From the NCBI RefSeq assembly GCF_027924605.1, contig NZ_AP027042.1:1093524-1157523 (forward strand): DNA of 64,000 bases, given 5' to 3'. Below the pieces are notes generated by a model. The model searched no databases. It saw only the letters and a program-made list of their open reading frames with translations, and was not told the DNA's origin. Positions within the stretch are counted from its first letter, which is position 1. Each line of letters opens with the position of its first letter. The DNA is from Dyella sp. GSA-30. GTDB lineage: Bacteria; Pseudomonadota; Gammaproteobacteria; Xanthomonadales; Rhodanobacteraceae. Position numbers and translations under genes: made by a program. Of the stretch, positions 40,365-48,030 are shown one piece after another.

Positions 40365-40393
40365 ACGCGCACGCATGCATACATGCATGCGTG
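40365..40393. promoter_or_regulatory. Alternating purine-pyrimidine palindrome
   Basis: Twenty-nine bases alternate purine and pyrimidine without a break, including the perfect palindrome ACGCATGCAT-AC-ATGCATGCGT at 40371-40392. It lies about 100 bases before the next gene. It could be an operator, or adopt Z-DNA or a cruciform under supercoiling. Confidence 0.5.
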
Positions 40394-40493
40394 GCGTGCG
40401 CTTCTTTGAGGTCAATCACACTTTTCCGGCGATGAATCAATCATTGTTTCGCACTACAACTTACTGCACCAGCATCGACTACAGGGGGGCCTA

Positions 40494-41276
40494 ATGATCG
40501 AGCTGGAGATGCAGATCCTGTCCGATCGTCGGGAGGGTCTGCTGGTCGAACTGGGTCGTCTGGTTGTATCGAACGGCTTCAGCCTCATCCGACAACGCCT
40601 TGCACAAGACAGCCGCGGCGCGTGGCTGACATTGATCGTGCGTGGCCCGGCGGAACGCCAGCTGGTGCTCGAAGAGGCATTGGCCACGCATAGTCGCGTG
40701 CTGAGCTTCGAGGCGTCGCTGGCCGGAGAAGGCACGGGTGCTGCCATCGCCCAGGCTGCACCCATGTCGGCCATCCCCGCATCGCACGTTGCGCCGGCAG
40801 CTGCGCCGCCAGTCGCGGCAGCTGCTGCTGCCTTGCCCGATGTGCGTCAGGTGGAGAACGTGCTGCCGCAGATGGCGCACGACTATCCGCGGATTTTCCC
40901 GTGGCTGGTCACGCTGGAAAACGCGGTTTCCGACGATGCGCGCGAGCCGTCCCTGCTGCTCGCGGGTCGACGTACCGGCGCCTGGGTCTACAAGCGCGAC
41001 TACGCACTGGGTGCCAAGTTGCCGCTGGGCGATGCCGTCAAGCGTATTGCGCTGCCGGCGCTACGCGGGCTGGCTACGGTCGAGCAGCACGGCGATCAAT
41101 TGCATATTCGCAACAGCGCGATCTGCTCGCCGCGCGGGCGGTCGGGCTGCAAGTTCTTCAGCGGTTATCTGGAAGGTCTGCTCGGCGACGCGATGACAGC
41201 GGGCACGGTATTCGTGCGCAACCTGCATTGTCGCAGCCATGGGGCCGCCGATTGCGTGCTGGAGATTTCCCACTGA
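40494..41276 (+). CDS. ACT-like / V4R-like sensor-type protein
   Basis: Cytosolic protein of 260 residues, starting after AGGGGGGCCTA. Residues 1-78 look like an ACT fold (LLVELGRLVVSNGFSLIRQRL then WLTLIVRGPAERQLVLEEAL). An Ala/Pro linker (about 80-118) follows. The C-terminal 130 residues resemble the V4R (4-vinyl reductase) domain, with SAICSPRGRSGCKFFSGYLEGLLG and HCRSHGAADCVLEI; the clustered Cys and His could bind a metal or ligand, as V4R domains do in some regulators. The domain calls are by eye. It adjoins an MHYT membrane protein on the same strand, 39 bases away. Confidence 0.6.
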   Translation: MIELEMQILSDRREGLLVELGRLVVSNGFSLIRQRLAQDSRGAWLTLIVRGPAERQLVLEEALATHSRVLSFEASLAGEGTGAAIAQAAPMSAIPASHVAPAAAPPVAAAAAALPDVRQVENVLPQMAHDYPRIFPWLVTLENAVSDDAREPSLLLAGRRTGAWVYKRDYALGAKLPLGDAVKRIALPALRGLATVEQHGDQLHIRNSAICSPRGRSGCKFFSGYLEGLLGDAMTAGTVFVRNLHCRSHGAADCVLEISH

Positions 41277-41315
41277 AACGTTCGGATCGGCATATTCAAA
41301 TCAAGGAGAGTCACC

Positions 41316-42059
41316 ATGCATGATCATCAGAACTACAACTGGTTGCTTGTCGCGCTGTCCTACGTCGTCTCGGTACTCGGTTCGTTCACCGCGTTGCAGC
41401 TGGCGGTGATGATTCCGGTCGCACAAACCGGCAAGCAACGCACCGCGGCCGTCCTTGCTGCCGGCGCGGCGATGGGCATCGGTGCTATCTGGGCCATGCA
41501 CTTTATCGCCATGCTTGCTTGCGATATGGGCATGCAGGTCACCTACGATCTGCCGCGCACCGCGCTATCGGCGGTGATCGCCTTCGCAGCCTGCTCGGCA
41601 GGTTTGTGGGTTGCCGGCACCGGCGTTTTCAGTGGTGCCAAACTGGTGCTTGGTGGCGTCTGCATGGGGTTGGGCGTGGCCGGCATGCATTACCTGGGCA
41701 TGGCCGCGATGATGATGGCCGGGGACATGTCCTATGACATGGATCTGGTCGCCGCCTCCATCGCCATCGCCGTGATCGCGTCCATTGCAGCCTTGTGGTT
41801 GGCGTTCCACATGCGTGGCCCGGCGCAGATGATCGGTAGCGCGCTGGTGATGGGTGTGGCCGTCTGCGGCATGCACTACACGGGCATGGCGGCCATGCAC
41901 ATGGAAGACAACGGCGGGCAGGTGCCGGAAAACTTCGCCCATGGCCTGCAGGGCGGCAATCTGGGCATGACGATCTTCGGCGTGGTGGTCGCACTGCTGG
42001 TAATCGTGCTGGCGGTCAATCACCTGCGTCAGCGTCGTCGCGCGGCGATTTCCATCTAG
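41316..42059 (+). CDS. MHYT domain integral membrane sensor
   Basis: Membrane protein of 247 residues with about seven helices. It carries the MHYT signature three times: AMHFIAM near 61, GMHYLGM near 125 and GMHYTGM near 187. MHYT domains are proposed to bind copper through Met/His and to sense diatomic gases. Unlike most MHYT proteins there is no GGDEF, EAL or kinase output domain: the C-terminus is only a short basic tail (HLRQRRRAAISI). The upstream V4R-like protein may be the missing partner. It starts with GGAGAGTCACC before the ATG. Confidence 0.85.
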   Translation: MHDHQNYNWLLVALSYVVSVLGSFTALQLAVMIPVAQTGKQRTAAVLAAGAAMGIGAIWAMHFIAMLACDMGMQVTYDLPRTALSAVIAFAACSAGLWVAGTGVFSGAKLVLGGVCMGLGVAGMHYLGMAAMMMAGDMSYDMDLVAASIAIAVIASIAALWLAFHMRGPAQMIGSALVMGVAVCGMHYTGMAAMHMEDNGGQVPENFAHGLQGGNLGMTIFGVVVALLVIVLAVNHLRQRRRAAISI

Positions 42060-42075
42060 CGCGGTCTCTATCGGA

Positions 42076-42190
42076 GGGGCGAATAGCGAGGGCGCACGGC
42101 GGTGTGCGCGCAACAACGGTACGGGGATCCCTGTCTACCGGTACTGGCGCAAGTCGCGAACTAAGCCTCGGCGCCCTCGCTATTCGCCCC
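42076..42190. repeat. 115-bp element with perfect 20-bp inverted repeats
   Basis: GGGGCGAATAGCGAGGGCGC at 42076-42095 pairs exactly with 42171-42190, 75 bases apart. It fills the gap between the MHYT and tag genes. It could be a MITE-like repeat or a long-range hairpin ending the first transcript. No second copy is seen in the window. Confidence 0.65.
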
Positions 42191-42245
42191 TTCGTTACGC
42201 CGACCGTCTCTGGCGCTATGCTGCCGCCTTCTTCAGGAGGACGAT

Positions 42246-42818
42246 ATGGCGCCCATTACTCGCTGTGCCTGGGCCAGCGGCGAACTCGACATCATGCGCG
42301 ACTACCACGATACCGAGTGGGGTGTGCCGCTGCATGACGACCGCCTGCTGTTCGAATTTCTTTGCCTGGAAGGTGCACAGGCAGGCCTCTCCTGGCGCAC
42401 GGTGTTGGTCAAGCGCGAGAACTACCGCCGCGCGTTCCATAACTTCGAGATCGCCAAGGTCGCGACGATGAAGGACCGCGAGCTGGAGAAGCTGTTGCTC
42501 GATCCCGGTCTGGTGCGCAATCGCCTGAAGATCTATTCCGCACGGGATAACGCGAAAGCCGCGCTGGAGGCGATCGACGAGTTCGGCAGCCTGGATGCGT
42601 ATCTCTGGGCTTTCGTGGGCGGCAAGACGATCCGCAACCGCTGGAGCGGTATGGGCGATGTGCCGGCCAGCACGCCGGTATCGGATGCGATGAGCAAGGC
42701 ATTGAAGAAGCGTGGTTTCCGATTCGTCGGAACTACGATCTGCTACGCATTCATGCAGGCGACCGGCATGGTCAACGACCATGTGAAGTCGTGCTTTCGT
42801 TATAAAGCGGGTGGGTGA
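42246..42818 (+). CDS. tag: DNA-3-methyladenine glycosylase I
   Basis: Removes 3-methyladenine from alkylated DNA. The product is 190 residues (E. coli 187). The Zn snap ligands are all present: C7, H21 (in YHDTEWG), H179 and C183 (in NDHVKSCF), with the same spacing as E. coli Tag. AGGAGG six bases before the ATG is a strong ribosome site. Confidence 0.97.
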   Translation: MAPITRCAWASGELDIMRDYHDTEWGVPLHDDRLLFEFLCLEGAQAGLSWRTVLVKRENYRRAFHNFEIAKVATMKDRELEKLLLDPGLVRNRLKIYSARDNAKAALEAIDEFGSLDAYLWAFVGGKTIRNRWSGMGDVPASTPVSDAMSKALKKRGFRFVGTTICYAFMQATGMVNDHVKSCFRYKAGG

Positions 42819-42840
42819 GCCGCTCGCAGCCATCGCGGTG

Positions 42841-42871
42841 AGGTGGAAGAGTCGTACGCGCTCTTCCACCT
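42841..42871. terminator. 11-bp hairpin between convergent genes
   Basis: AGGTGGAAGAG / CTCTTCCACCT around nine bases, just after tag and before the end of the CYTH-like gene. No T-tract. Confidence 0.45.
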
Positions 42872-42895
42872 GACTGCGAAATCCAGACGGCCGGC

Positions 42896-43777
42896 TTAGC
42901 CGCCCGCGCAGAACCCATTCGGATAGCTCGACGAACGATAGGCATAGATCCATGCCGTCTTCGTCGTCGAGTTGGCCAGGTTCCAGCTGCCCAGGCTGCT
43001 GATGGCCTGCATTAGAACCTGTGAGCGCTGTAGTACCGGCGTGGTGAAATAGGTGTCGCTATCGGCGTCGACGCGGTAGGACAGCTCGACCAGCGACGGC
43101 GTGGTGCTGTTGCCGATGTACCAGATGGTCAAGGTGAAATCGGCATCGGAGTTACCGATGTCCGAACTCGGGCCGTCGTATTCCTGCTGCGTTATCACCA
43201 GGCCGTTGACCGGCACCAGCGCCTGCGAGCTGTACGACGACAGCACGCTGGCGCCGGAGAACTGCGAGATCAGCGCGCTGACGCTGGCCGGTGCGCCGCT
43301 GCTGGCCGGGTCTTGCTCGGTCGAGTGCGAGTACACCAGCTTGTCCGGGCTGACGTCGGTCTCGAGCTTGCTGCTCTTGTTCTTGCCGGTGCCGGTGACA
43401 TCGGTGTAGTACGACAGCTCTTCGTCCGGATGGCCGAACTTGAACTCGATGTCCTTGTCGTCGCCCGTGCGGTAGCGCACCGAGTAGCCGTTGTTGCGCA
43501 CGACGCAGGTGCTCGCGGTGTCGTAGTAGCTGATCTGGTCGTGATTACCAGCCGAGAAGCTGCCGCTGATGGTCTTGTCGAAGTTGAGCTGGGTCAGGCG
43601 CGTCTTCAGCGCGGACAGCAGCGAGCTGGCGGCGCTGGACGGATTACTGGCGAACAGGCTCGGATCGAGCAGAACCTTGTATTCCTTGCTGTCGACCGAG
43701 ACAGGTGCGTTGGCATGACCGGCAACGCTGACCAGCATGCCGGCGGCCATCAAGGAGCAAGCGAGCGACTTTTTCAT
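42896..43777 (-). CDS. Secreted CYTH/VTC-like (triphosphate-tunnel) protein
   Basis: Exported protein of 293 residues with a signal peptide (about 1-23, HANA region). The mature part has features of the CYTH/VTC superfamily, whose members bind or hydrolyse triphosphates and polyphosphate: an early E32-Y33-K34 in KEYKVLLDP, YYDT at 84-87, R94, GYSVRYR at 97-103 and E111-F-K113. These match the charged tunnel residues and the YYDTxxxxLxxxGYSxRxR pattern. CYTH enzymes are normally cytosolic, so an exported one is unusual. The C-terminal half is Ser/Thr-rich, beta-like and unassigned. It follows the phytase-like gene by 53 bases. Confidence 0.55.
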   Translation of the reverse strand: MKKSLACSLMAAGMLVSVAGHANAPVSVDSKEYKVLLDPSLFASNPSSAASSLLSALKTRLTQLNFDKTISGSFSAGNHDQISYYDTASTCVVRNNGYSVRYRTGDDKDIEFKFGHPDEELSYYTDVTGTGKNKSSKLETDVSPDKLVYSHSTEQDPASSGAPASVSALISQFSGASVLSSYSSQALVPVNGLVITQQEYDGPSSDIGNSDADFTLTIWYIGNSTTPSLVELSYRVDADSDTYFTTPVLQRSQVLMQAISSLGSWNLANSTTKTAWIYAYRSSSYPNGFCAGG

Positions 43778-43830
43778 GTGCGAGTGTGCCTTATGTGGTG
43801 GGTAACAACCGGTTGCCCACACCGGTCGAA

Positions 43831-45360
43831 TCAAGGACGTGCGCGTTGTTGCATGCTGGGCAAAGTGAGCCGGTAAACGAGAAGCATGTTGTCGTTGTCG
43901 AACGACGAGTCGCAGTGCTGGCCTTCCATCACGCAACGACGTGCGATGAAATCGTTGTCGTTGCCGACGAACAGGAAGTAGTCCTGCGGTGCGGATGGAT
44001 CGAGCACGGGCACCAGATCCATCGCTTCCCATTTCTCCGACAGCGTGAGCGGCTGGTTTTTCGGCTGCGTGTCGACATTGAGGCCGAACCGAGACAACTG
44101 TGATCGATTCAGCAGATTGACCAGCTCATGCAAGGACACGGGTTTGATGCCCGCTTTGAGTTCGACACCGTCGGGTGAGCGCAGTACCGACGTGACGCCG
44201 GTTTCGTAGGCGCTGCCGACGAGATTGGTGGCGTCGAGCGTGTCCACAAGCAAGACGCTCTTGTAGACGATCGGCTTGTCGTTATCCGTACCCAGACCAT
44301 TGCCGTCGCGCGATAGCATCAGGAACTGATGTTCGTTCAGTGCACGAATTTCGCTTTGCGCGGCTGTCTTGTTGGCAGCCTTGCCATCGCCGCGGTCGTT
44401 ATAGGCTGGCAATTGCATCACATAGTGCCCGATCGGATGGGTCGGCACCGGATCATGGCTGACGTCGTAGACAAGCACGCGTGTATTGATGCGCCCGGCC
44501 GCGTCGCCGTGCGCGCTGTCCTGGATCAGTGCGCTTTGCAGCGCGACGAACAAACGCGTTCCATCGGGCGAGAGCGACATGCCCTCGACACCCTGGTTGT
44601 TGCGGCGTCCCGTTTGTGGCGGATTGAGCGAACCGAAATCGATATGGCCATTGGTGCGCGGTAAGACAGCGGGCGGTGGAACGATCACGCCCTGCAGTCG
44701 GCCCTTTGCATCGAAGTAGTACACGTGCGCAGCGTATTCGTCGCCGATATAGAAATGGCCGTCGCGCGTGAACTGCAGCGACTCCGCGTCGATGGACACC
44801 TTGCCCGCGCCGGTGCCGTTGTGCGGAGCGGGCAGCAGAATGCCCTTCTCGGTGATCGTGCCATCGGCCGGATCGGCCCCGGTAAAACGGTGGCCGAGGA
44901 AATCCGTCAGTACCAGGCCGCCATCGGGCTTGATGCGGACCTGTTGCTGAGACCGCATATCGGCCGGCAGGTCTTTCCCGGTGTAAGGCGTGAATTCGAT
45001 GCGAAAGCGATGCAGGCGTGCGGCGTAGTCGTAGAACAGACCTTCGCCCGGATCGTTACGGCCGCGATCGGGAAGCGTCCACAGCACGGCCGTATAGCGG
45101 TCGCCGGTTCGCTTCCAGCTTCCCGGTACGATCGCCAGGGATGAAAACGAACCCAGGGTGTCGCCAAGAAAATCCACCGTGCCCGCGGAAAGGCGCCCGG
45201 TCCCGACCAGGCCGTGGTTGACCGAGCTGCGACCTTCCAGGGTTATCGATTGCGGTGCATCGCCATCGACGACATGCGGCGTAAGAATATCCGTTGCGCC
45301 AAGCGAGACGGTCGAGCACGACAATAGCGCGGCCAACAGACAGCGAGTCATGTGTTTCAT
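43831..45360 (-). CDS. Secreted phytase-like esterase family protein (PF13449 type)
   Basis: Product of 509 residues from the ATG at 45360; an ATG at 45375 is an alternative. Signal peptide MKHMTRCLLAALLSCSTVSLGA. The rest is a beta-propeller-like protein of the esterase-like activity of phytase family: GSFSSLAIVPGS near 65, VSIDAESLQFTRDGHFYIGDEYAAHVY near 183, NNQGVEGMSLSPDGTRLFVALQS near 250 and the final KWEAMDLVPVLDP. Members hydrolyse or bind phosphoesters, but activity is proven for few. It lies 103 bases after the TonB receptor gene and before the CYTH-like gene. Confidence 0.85.
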   Translation of the reverse strand: MKHMTRCLLAALLSCSTVSLGATDILTPHVVDGDAPQSITLEGRSSVNHGLVGTGRLSAGTVDFLGDTLGSFSSLAIVPGSWKRTGDRYTAVLWTLPDRGRNDPGEGLFYDYAARLHRFRIEFTPYTGKDLPADMRSQQQVRIKPDGGLVLTDFLGHRFTGADPADGTITEKGILLPAPHNGTGAGKVSIDAESLQFTRDGHFYIGDEYAAHVYYFDAKGRLQGVIVPPPAVLPRTNGHIDFGSLNPPQTGRRNNQGVEGMSLSPDGTRLFVALQSALIQDSAHGDAAGRINTRVLVYDVSHDPVPTHPIGHYVMQLPAYNDRGDGKAANKTAAQSEIRALNEHQFLMLSRDGNGLGTDNDKPIVYKSVLLVDTLDATNLVGSAYETGVTSVLRSPDGVELKAGIKPVSLHELVNLLNRSQLSRFGLNVDTQPKNQPLTLSEKWEAMDLVPVLDPSAPQDYFLFVGNDNDFIARRCVMEGQHCDSSFDNDNMLLVYRLTLPSMQQRARP

Positions 45361-45402
45361 GCGAAGCGATCCCATGAACGACGCGGTATCTTCGCCACGA
45401 TA

Positions 45403-45420
45403 GCCTTCGCCGGCATGACG
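45403..45420 (-). repeat. REP fragment
   Basis: GCCTTCGCCGGCATGACG differs by one base from the terminal repeat of the 127-bp elements. It is a solo or degenerate end, adjacent to the terminator at 45421. Confidence 0.5.
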
Positions 45421-45448
45421 AAAAAAAGAGGCGCCATCAAGGCGCCTC
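45421..45448 (-). terminator. Terminator after TonB receptor gene
   Basis: On the minus strand GAGGCGCC-TTGAT-GGCGCCTC is followed by seven T. It lies 15 bases beyond the receptor stop, between it and the phytase-like gene, so the latter needs read-through or its own promoter. Confidence 0.9.
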
Positions 45449-45462
45449 GAAAGCCCCAAGCG

Positions 45463-47823
45463 CTAGAAACGGATATCCAGCGTGCCGAAGGTCTGGATGG
45501 GTGCCGATGCGTGGAACACATAGATCGTGCCCTTCGGATCGGTCGGTGCGAATACGCTGTTGTCAAAGTTTGCCGCGTAGCGTTTGTTGGTCAGGTTGGT
45601 GACATTCAGCAGGATGCGTACGTCCTTGGCAAAAGCCATCGCACCGAAGTCGTAACCGGCGGCCAGATCGAACGTGGTGAAACCGCCGAAGCCCTGATCA
45701 TTGGTGTACGTGTAGTAACGCTTGCCGGTGTACTTGCCGCGCAACGTCGCGAACCAGGGGCCGTAGGTGTACGTGGCCTCGCTGGCGAACAGCTTGGTCG
45801 GCGTATCGACCTGGATCTTGCCCTTGGTTGGCTCCAACACACCAGCCTGCACGTAGTCGCTGGCATAGGTCGAGCGGTTGTACGAGGCGGAGTTGTACCA
45901 GCTGAAGTGGCTCGAGGGCGTCCACAGGAAAGTCAGCTCGACGCCGTGGCTGTCTACGCCACCCACGTTATAGAACTTGTTGCCGCAGCCCGGGCCGACC
46001 GGCTGGCGCGAATCGCAGGGGTTGTACTGCAGCAGGCGGTTGTCGAAGCGAACCTTGTAGATCGCCGCCGAGGCCTGGAAGTCGCTCTGCACGATACGGT
46101 AGCCGCCTTCGAGCGTGCGCGATTCTTCCGGCTGCAGCGTTTGCTGGGCATTCCAGGTCGCCTGACTGACGGCCTGCGGACCGAGTTTGAAGCCGCCCTG
46201 GAACATGGCGATGTTCTCGGCGTAGCTGGCGAAGACTTCCTGGCCGTCGCTGATCTTGTAGTGCGCACCCAGGCCCGGCAGGAACGCGCGGCTGGCGGAC
46301 AGATTGCCGGTGGCGAACTGGGCGCTGGAATTGGCCGCGATCGGTTTCACCGCGATGCCCGGCAGCGCGGTCGCATCGGAGGTCACGTGCGGGCTCTTCA
46401 CGCCGAAGTCGATCGACAGTTTGTCGTCCAGCAGCTTGATGGTGTCTTGCAGGTACGCCTGACGTGTCTGCCACACAGTGCGCTGATCGAACGTCCCCAC
46501 GTCAGGCTGGCCGGTCTGAAAGCTGCTGATGTCCCGCGGACCGGTCACGTCGGTGAAGTTGTAGCGCGAGGCGCTCGAAACATTGTGCTCGTACCAGACA
46601 CCGCCTTCGATATGGTTGATGCCGATATCCCAACCGGCGTTGAAGATCGCGCCGGTGCGGTTGATCGTATAAAGCGTCTCGCGAATGATCAGCGGGAGTT
46701 GCTCAGGCGTACCGGGGTTGGAGAAGCTGCCGCTGTTCCAGTTGTTGCCCGAACCGGCATCCTCATGGTGATACACCTGCGCATGCAGGGTCACCGTATC
46801 GGACGGAAAGAAATCGCCGGCAAGGTAATACAGATCGTCGCTACGCAGGATCTGGCCACCGGTGAAGGCGCCGTCGGCATCCTGGTCCGGGCCGCTCTTG
46901 TCGCACAGCTTGGCGTTGAAGCTACCGCTGTTGCAGTAGGCACGGCTCAGCGCCTTCTGGAAGTTTGGCGCGTAACCGCCCCAGTTCCAGCCCAGGCCGC
47001 GAGCCAGTTCGTCCTTGGAGAGATAGAAGTCATCGGCCTGTGAGGTGCGCGACGTATCGGCGAAGGCGGTAATGCGGCCACCGTCGAACTGGTACACCGC
47101 CTTGCCGTTGAACTGCTTGGTGGTCGACTTGTTGTAGGCAGTCTGGTCGTTCCACAGGTCCGACGTCGTGCGCGAACCGGACAGGTACATCGAGAAGCCG
47201 TGGTACTCGCCCGTGTCAAAGCGGGCGAAGGTGCGACGATTCATGTCGCTGCCAAAGGTTTGGTTGATCCGTCCGCCCATCTGCTTGGACGGATCGCTCG
47301 ACGTATAAGCGATGGTGCCGCCCAGATCGCTCGTCGAAGGCGTGCCCAGGTTGCCGATACCTTCGGCGATTTCGGCGCCACCCATGTTCTCCGAGATCAA
47401 CGCGCGGTTGATGCTCAGACCGTTGTAGTTGTTGTAGGCACTGTCGCCCAGCGGCATGCCGTCGAGCGTGTAACCCAGGCGCGTGGAGTTGAAACCGCGC
47501 AGGCTCAGCGTCATCGACTGTTCGTTGGCGCCGAGTGCATCGATCGACTGCGCATTCACGCCGGGCAGGATGTTGAGCACCTTCTGCAGGCTGGTGCCGG
47601 GTGGCAGCGTGTCCTGGTTCTTGGTCTGGATACGCTGTACCTGACGCGATTCGCCGCTACCGACGACCGAGATGGCGTCGAGATTCTTGGCTTGATCGGC
47701 AGTGGGTTGCGTACTCGTATCGGTAGCGCTCGTATCGGTATCGTTCGGATGATTGTCCGTTGCCCGGACAGCCGTCGACAGCGCCAGGCCCAAGGCCACG
47801 GCGAGAACAGTCTTCTGCAGCAC
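45463..47823 (-). CDS. TonB-dependent outer-membrane receptor
   Basis: Product of 786 residues. It starts at GTG (47823) with GGGGA seven bases upstream. Signal peptide about 1-22, then a TonB-box-like segment (NLDAISVVGSG), a plug domain (about 60-165, with TSLQKVLNILPGVNAQSID and LTLRGF-like MTLSLRGFNSTRLGYTLDG) and a 22-strand barrel ending TFGTLDIRF. Such receptors import large or scarce nutrients. The next genes are a phytase-like esterase and a CYTH-like protein, and Pho-box-like repeats lie upstream; a phosphorylated substrate such as phytate or polyphosphate is a reasonable guess, not shown. Confidence 0.93.
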   Translation of the reverse strand: MLQKTVLAVALGLALSTAVRATDNHPNDTDTSATDTSTQPTADQAKNLDAISVVGSGESRQVQRIQTKNQDTLPPGTSLQKVLNILPGVNAQSIDALGANEQSMTLSLRGFNSTRLGYTLDGMPLGDSAYNNYNGLSINRALISENMGGAEIAEGIGNLGTPSTSDLGGTIAYTSSDPSKQMGGRINQTFGSDMNRRTFARFDTGEYHGFSMYLSGSRTTSDLWNDQTAYNKSTTKQFNGKAVYQFDGGRITAFADTSRTSQADDFYLSKDELARGLGWNWGGYAPNFQKALSRAYCNSGSFNAKLCDKSGPDQDADGAFTGGQILRSDDLYYLAGDFFPSDTVTLHAQVYHHEDAGSGNNWNSGSFSNPGTPEQLPLIIRETLYTINRTGAIFNAGWDIGINHIEGGVWYEHNVSSASRYNFTDVTGPRDISSFQTGQPDVGTFDQRTVWQTRQAYLQDTIKLLDDKLSIDFGVKSPHVTSDATALPGIAVKPIAANSSAQFATGNLSASRAFLPGLGAHYKISDGQEVFASYAENIAMFQGGFKLGPQAVSQATWNAQQTLQPEESRTLEGGYRIVQSDFQASAAIYKVRFDNRLLQYNPCDSRQPVGPGCGNKFYNVGGVDSHGVELTFLWTPSSHFSWYNSASYNRSTYASDYVQAGVLEPTKGKIQVDTPTKLFASEATYTYGPWFATLRGKYTGKRYYTYTNDQGFGGFTTFDLAAGYDFGAMAFAKDVRILLNVTNLTNKRYAANFDNSVFAPTDPKGTIYVFHASAPIQTFGTLDIRF

Positions 47824-47916
47824 GCAAATCCCCTTCCTAAAAATTGGCGATACGTCGAACCGGCCACCGGTTCCGACGCGCTGGCTTCAAGAAGCCGGGG
47901 ATGCTGTCATCTGCTA

Positions 47917-47951
47917 ATGAAATTTTTATGACTGTGATAAGACGATGACAA
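47917..47951 (-). promoter_or_regulatory. Pho-box-like repeats before TonB receptor gene
   Basis: Reading the minus strand, TTGTCAT-CGTC-TTATCAC (47951-47934) and the overlapping CAGTCAT-AAAA-ATTTCAT (47934-47917) resemble the PhoB site CTGTCAT-AAAW-CTGTCAC. The first agrees at 6 of 7 and 5 of 7 in its halves, the second at 6 of 7 in the first half. They lie about 95-130 bases before the start codon, in promoter range. No clear -10 is seen. Confidence 0.5.
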
Positions 47952-48030
47952 TCTTGCGCGAGACCTTCGCCTCGCAGGCAAGGCGGCATCTACGTTTAGA
48001 CGTCCATGAAAAATTTTTCACGAACGCGCG

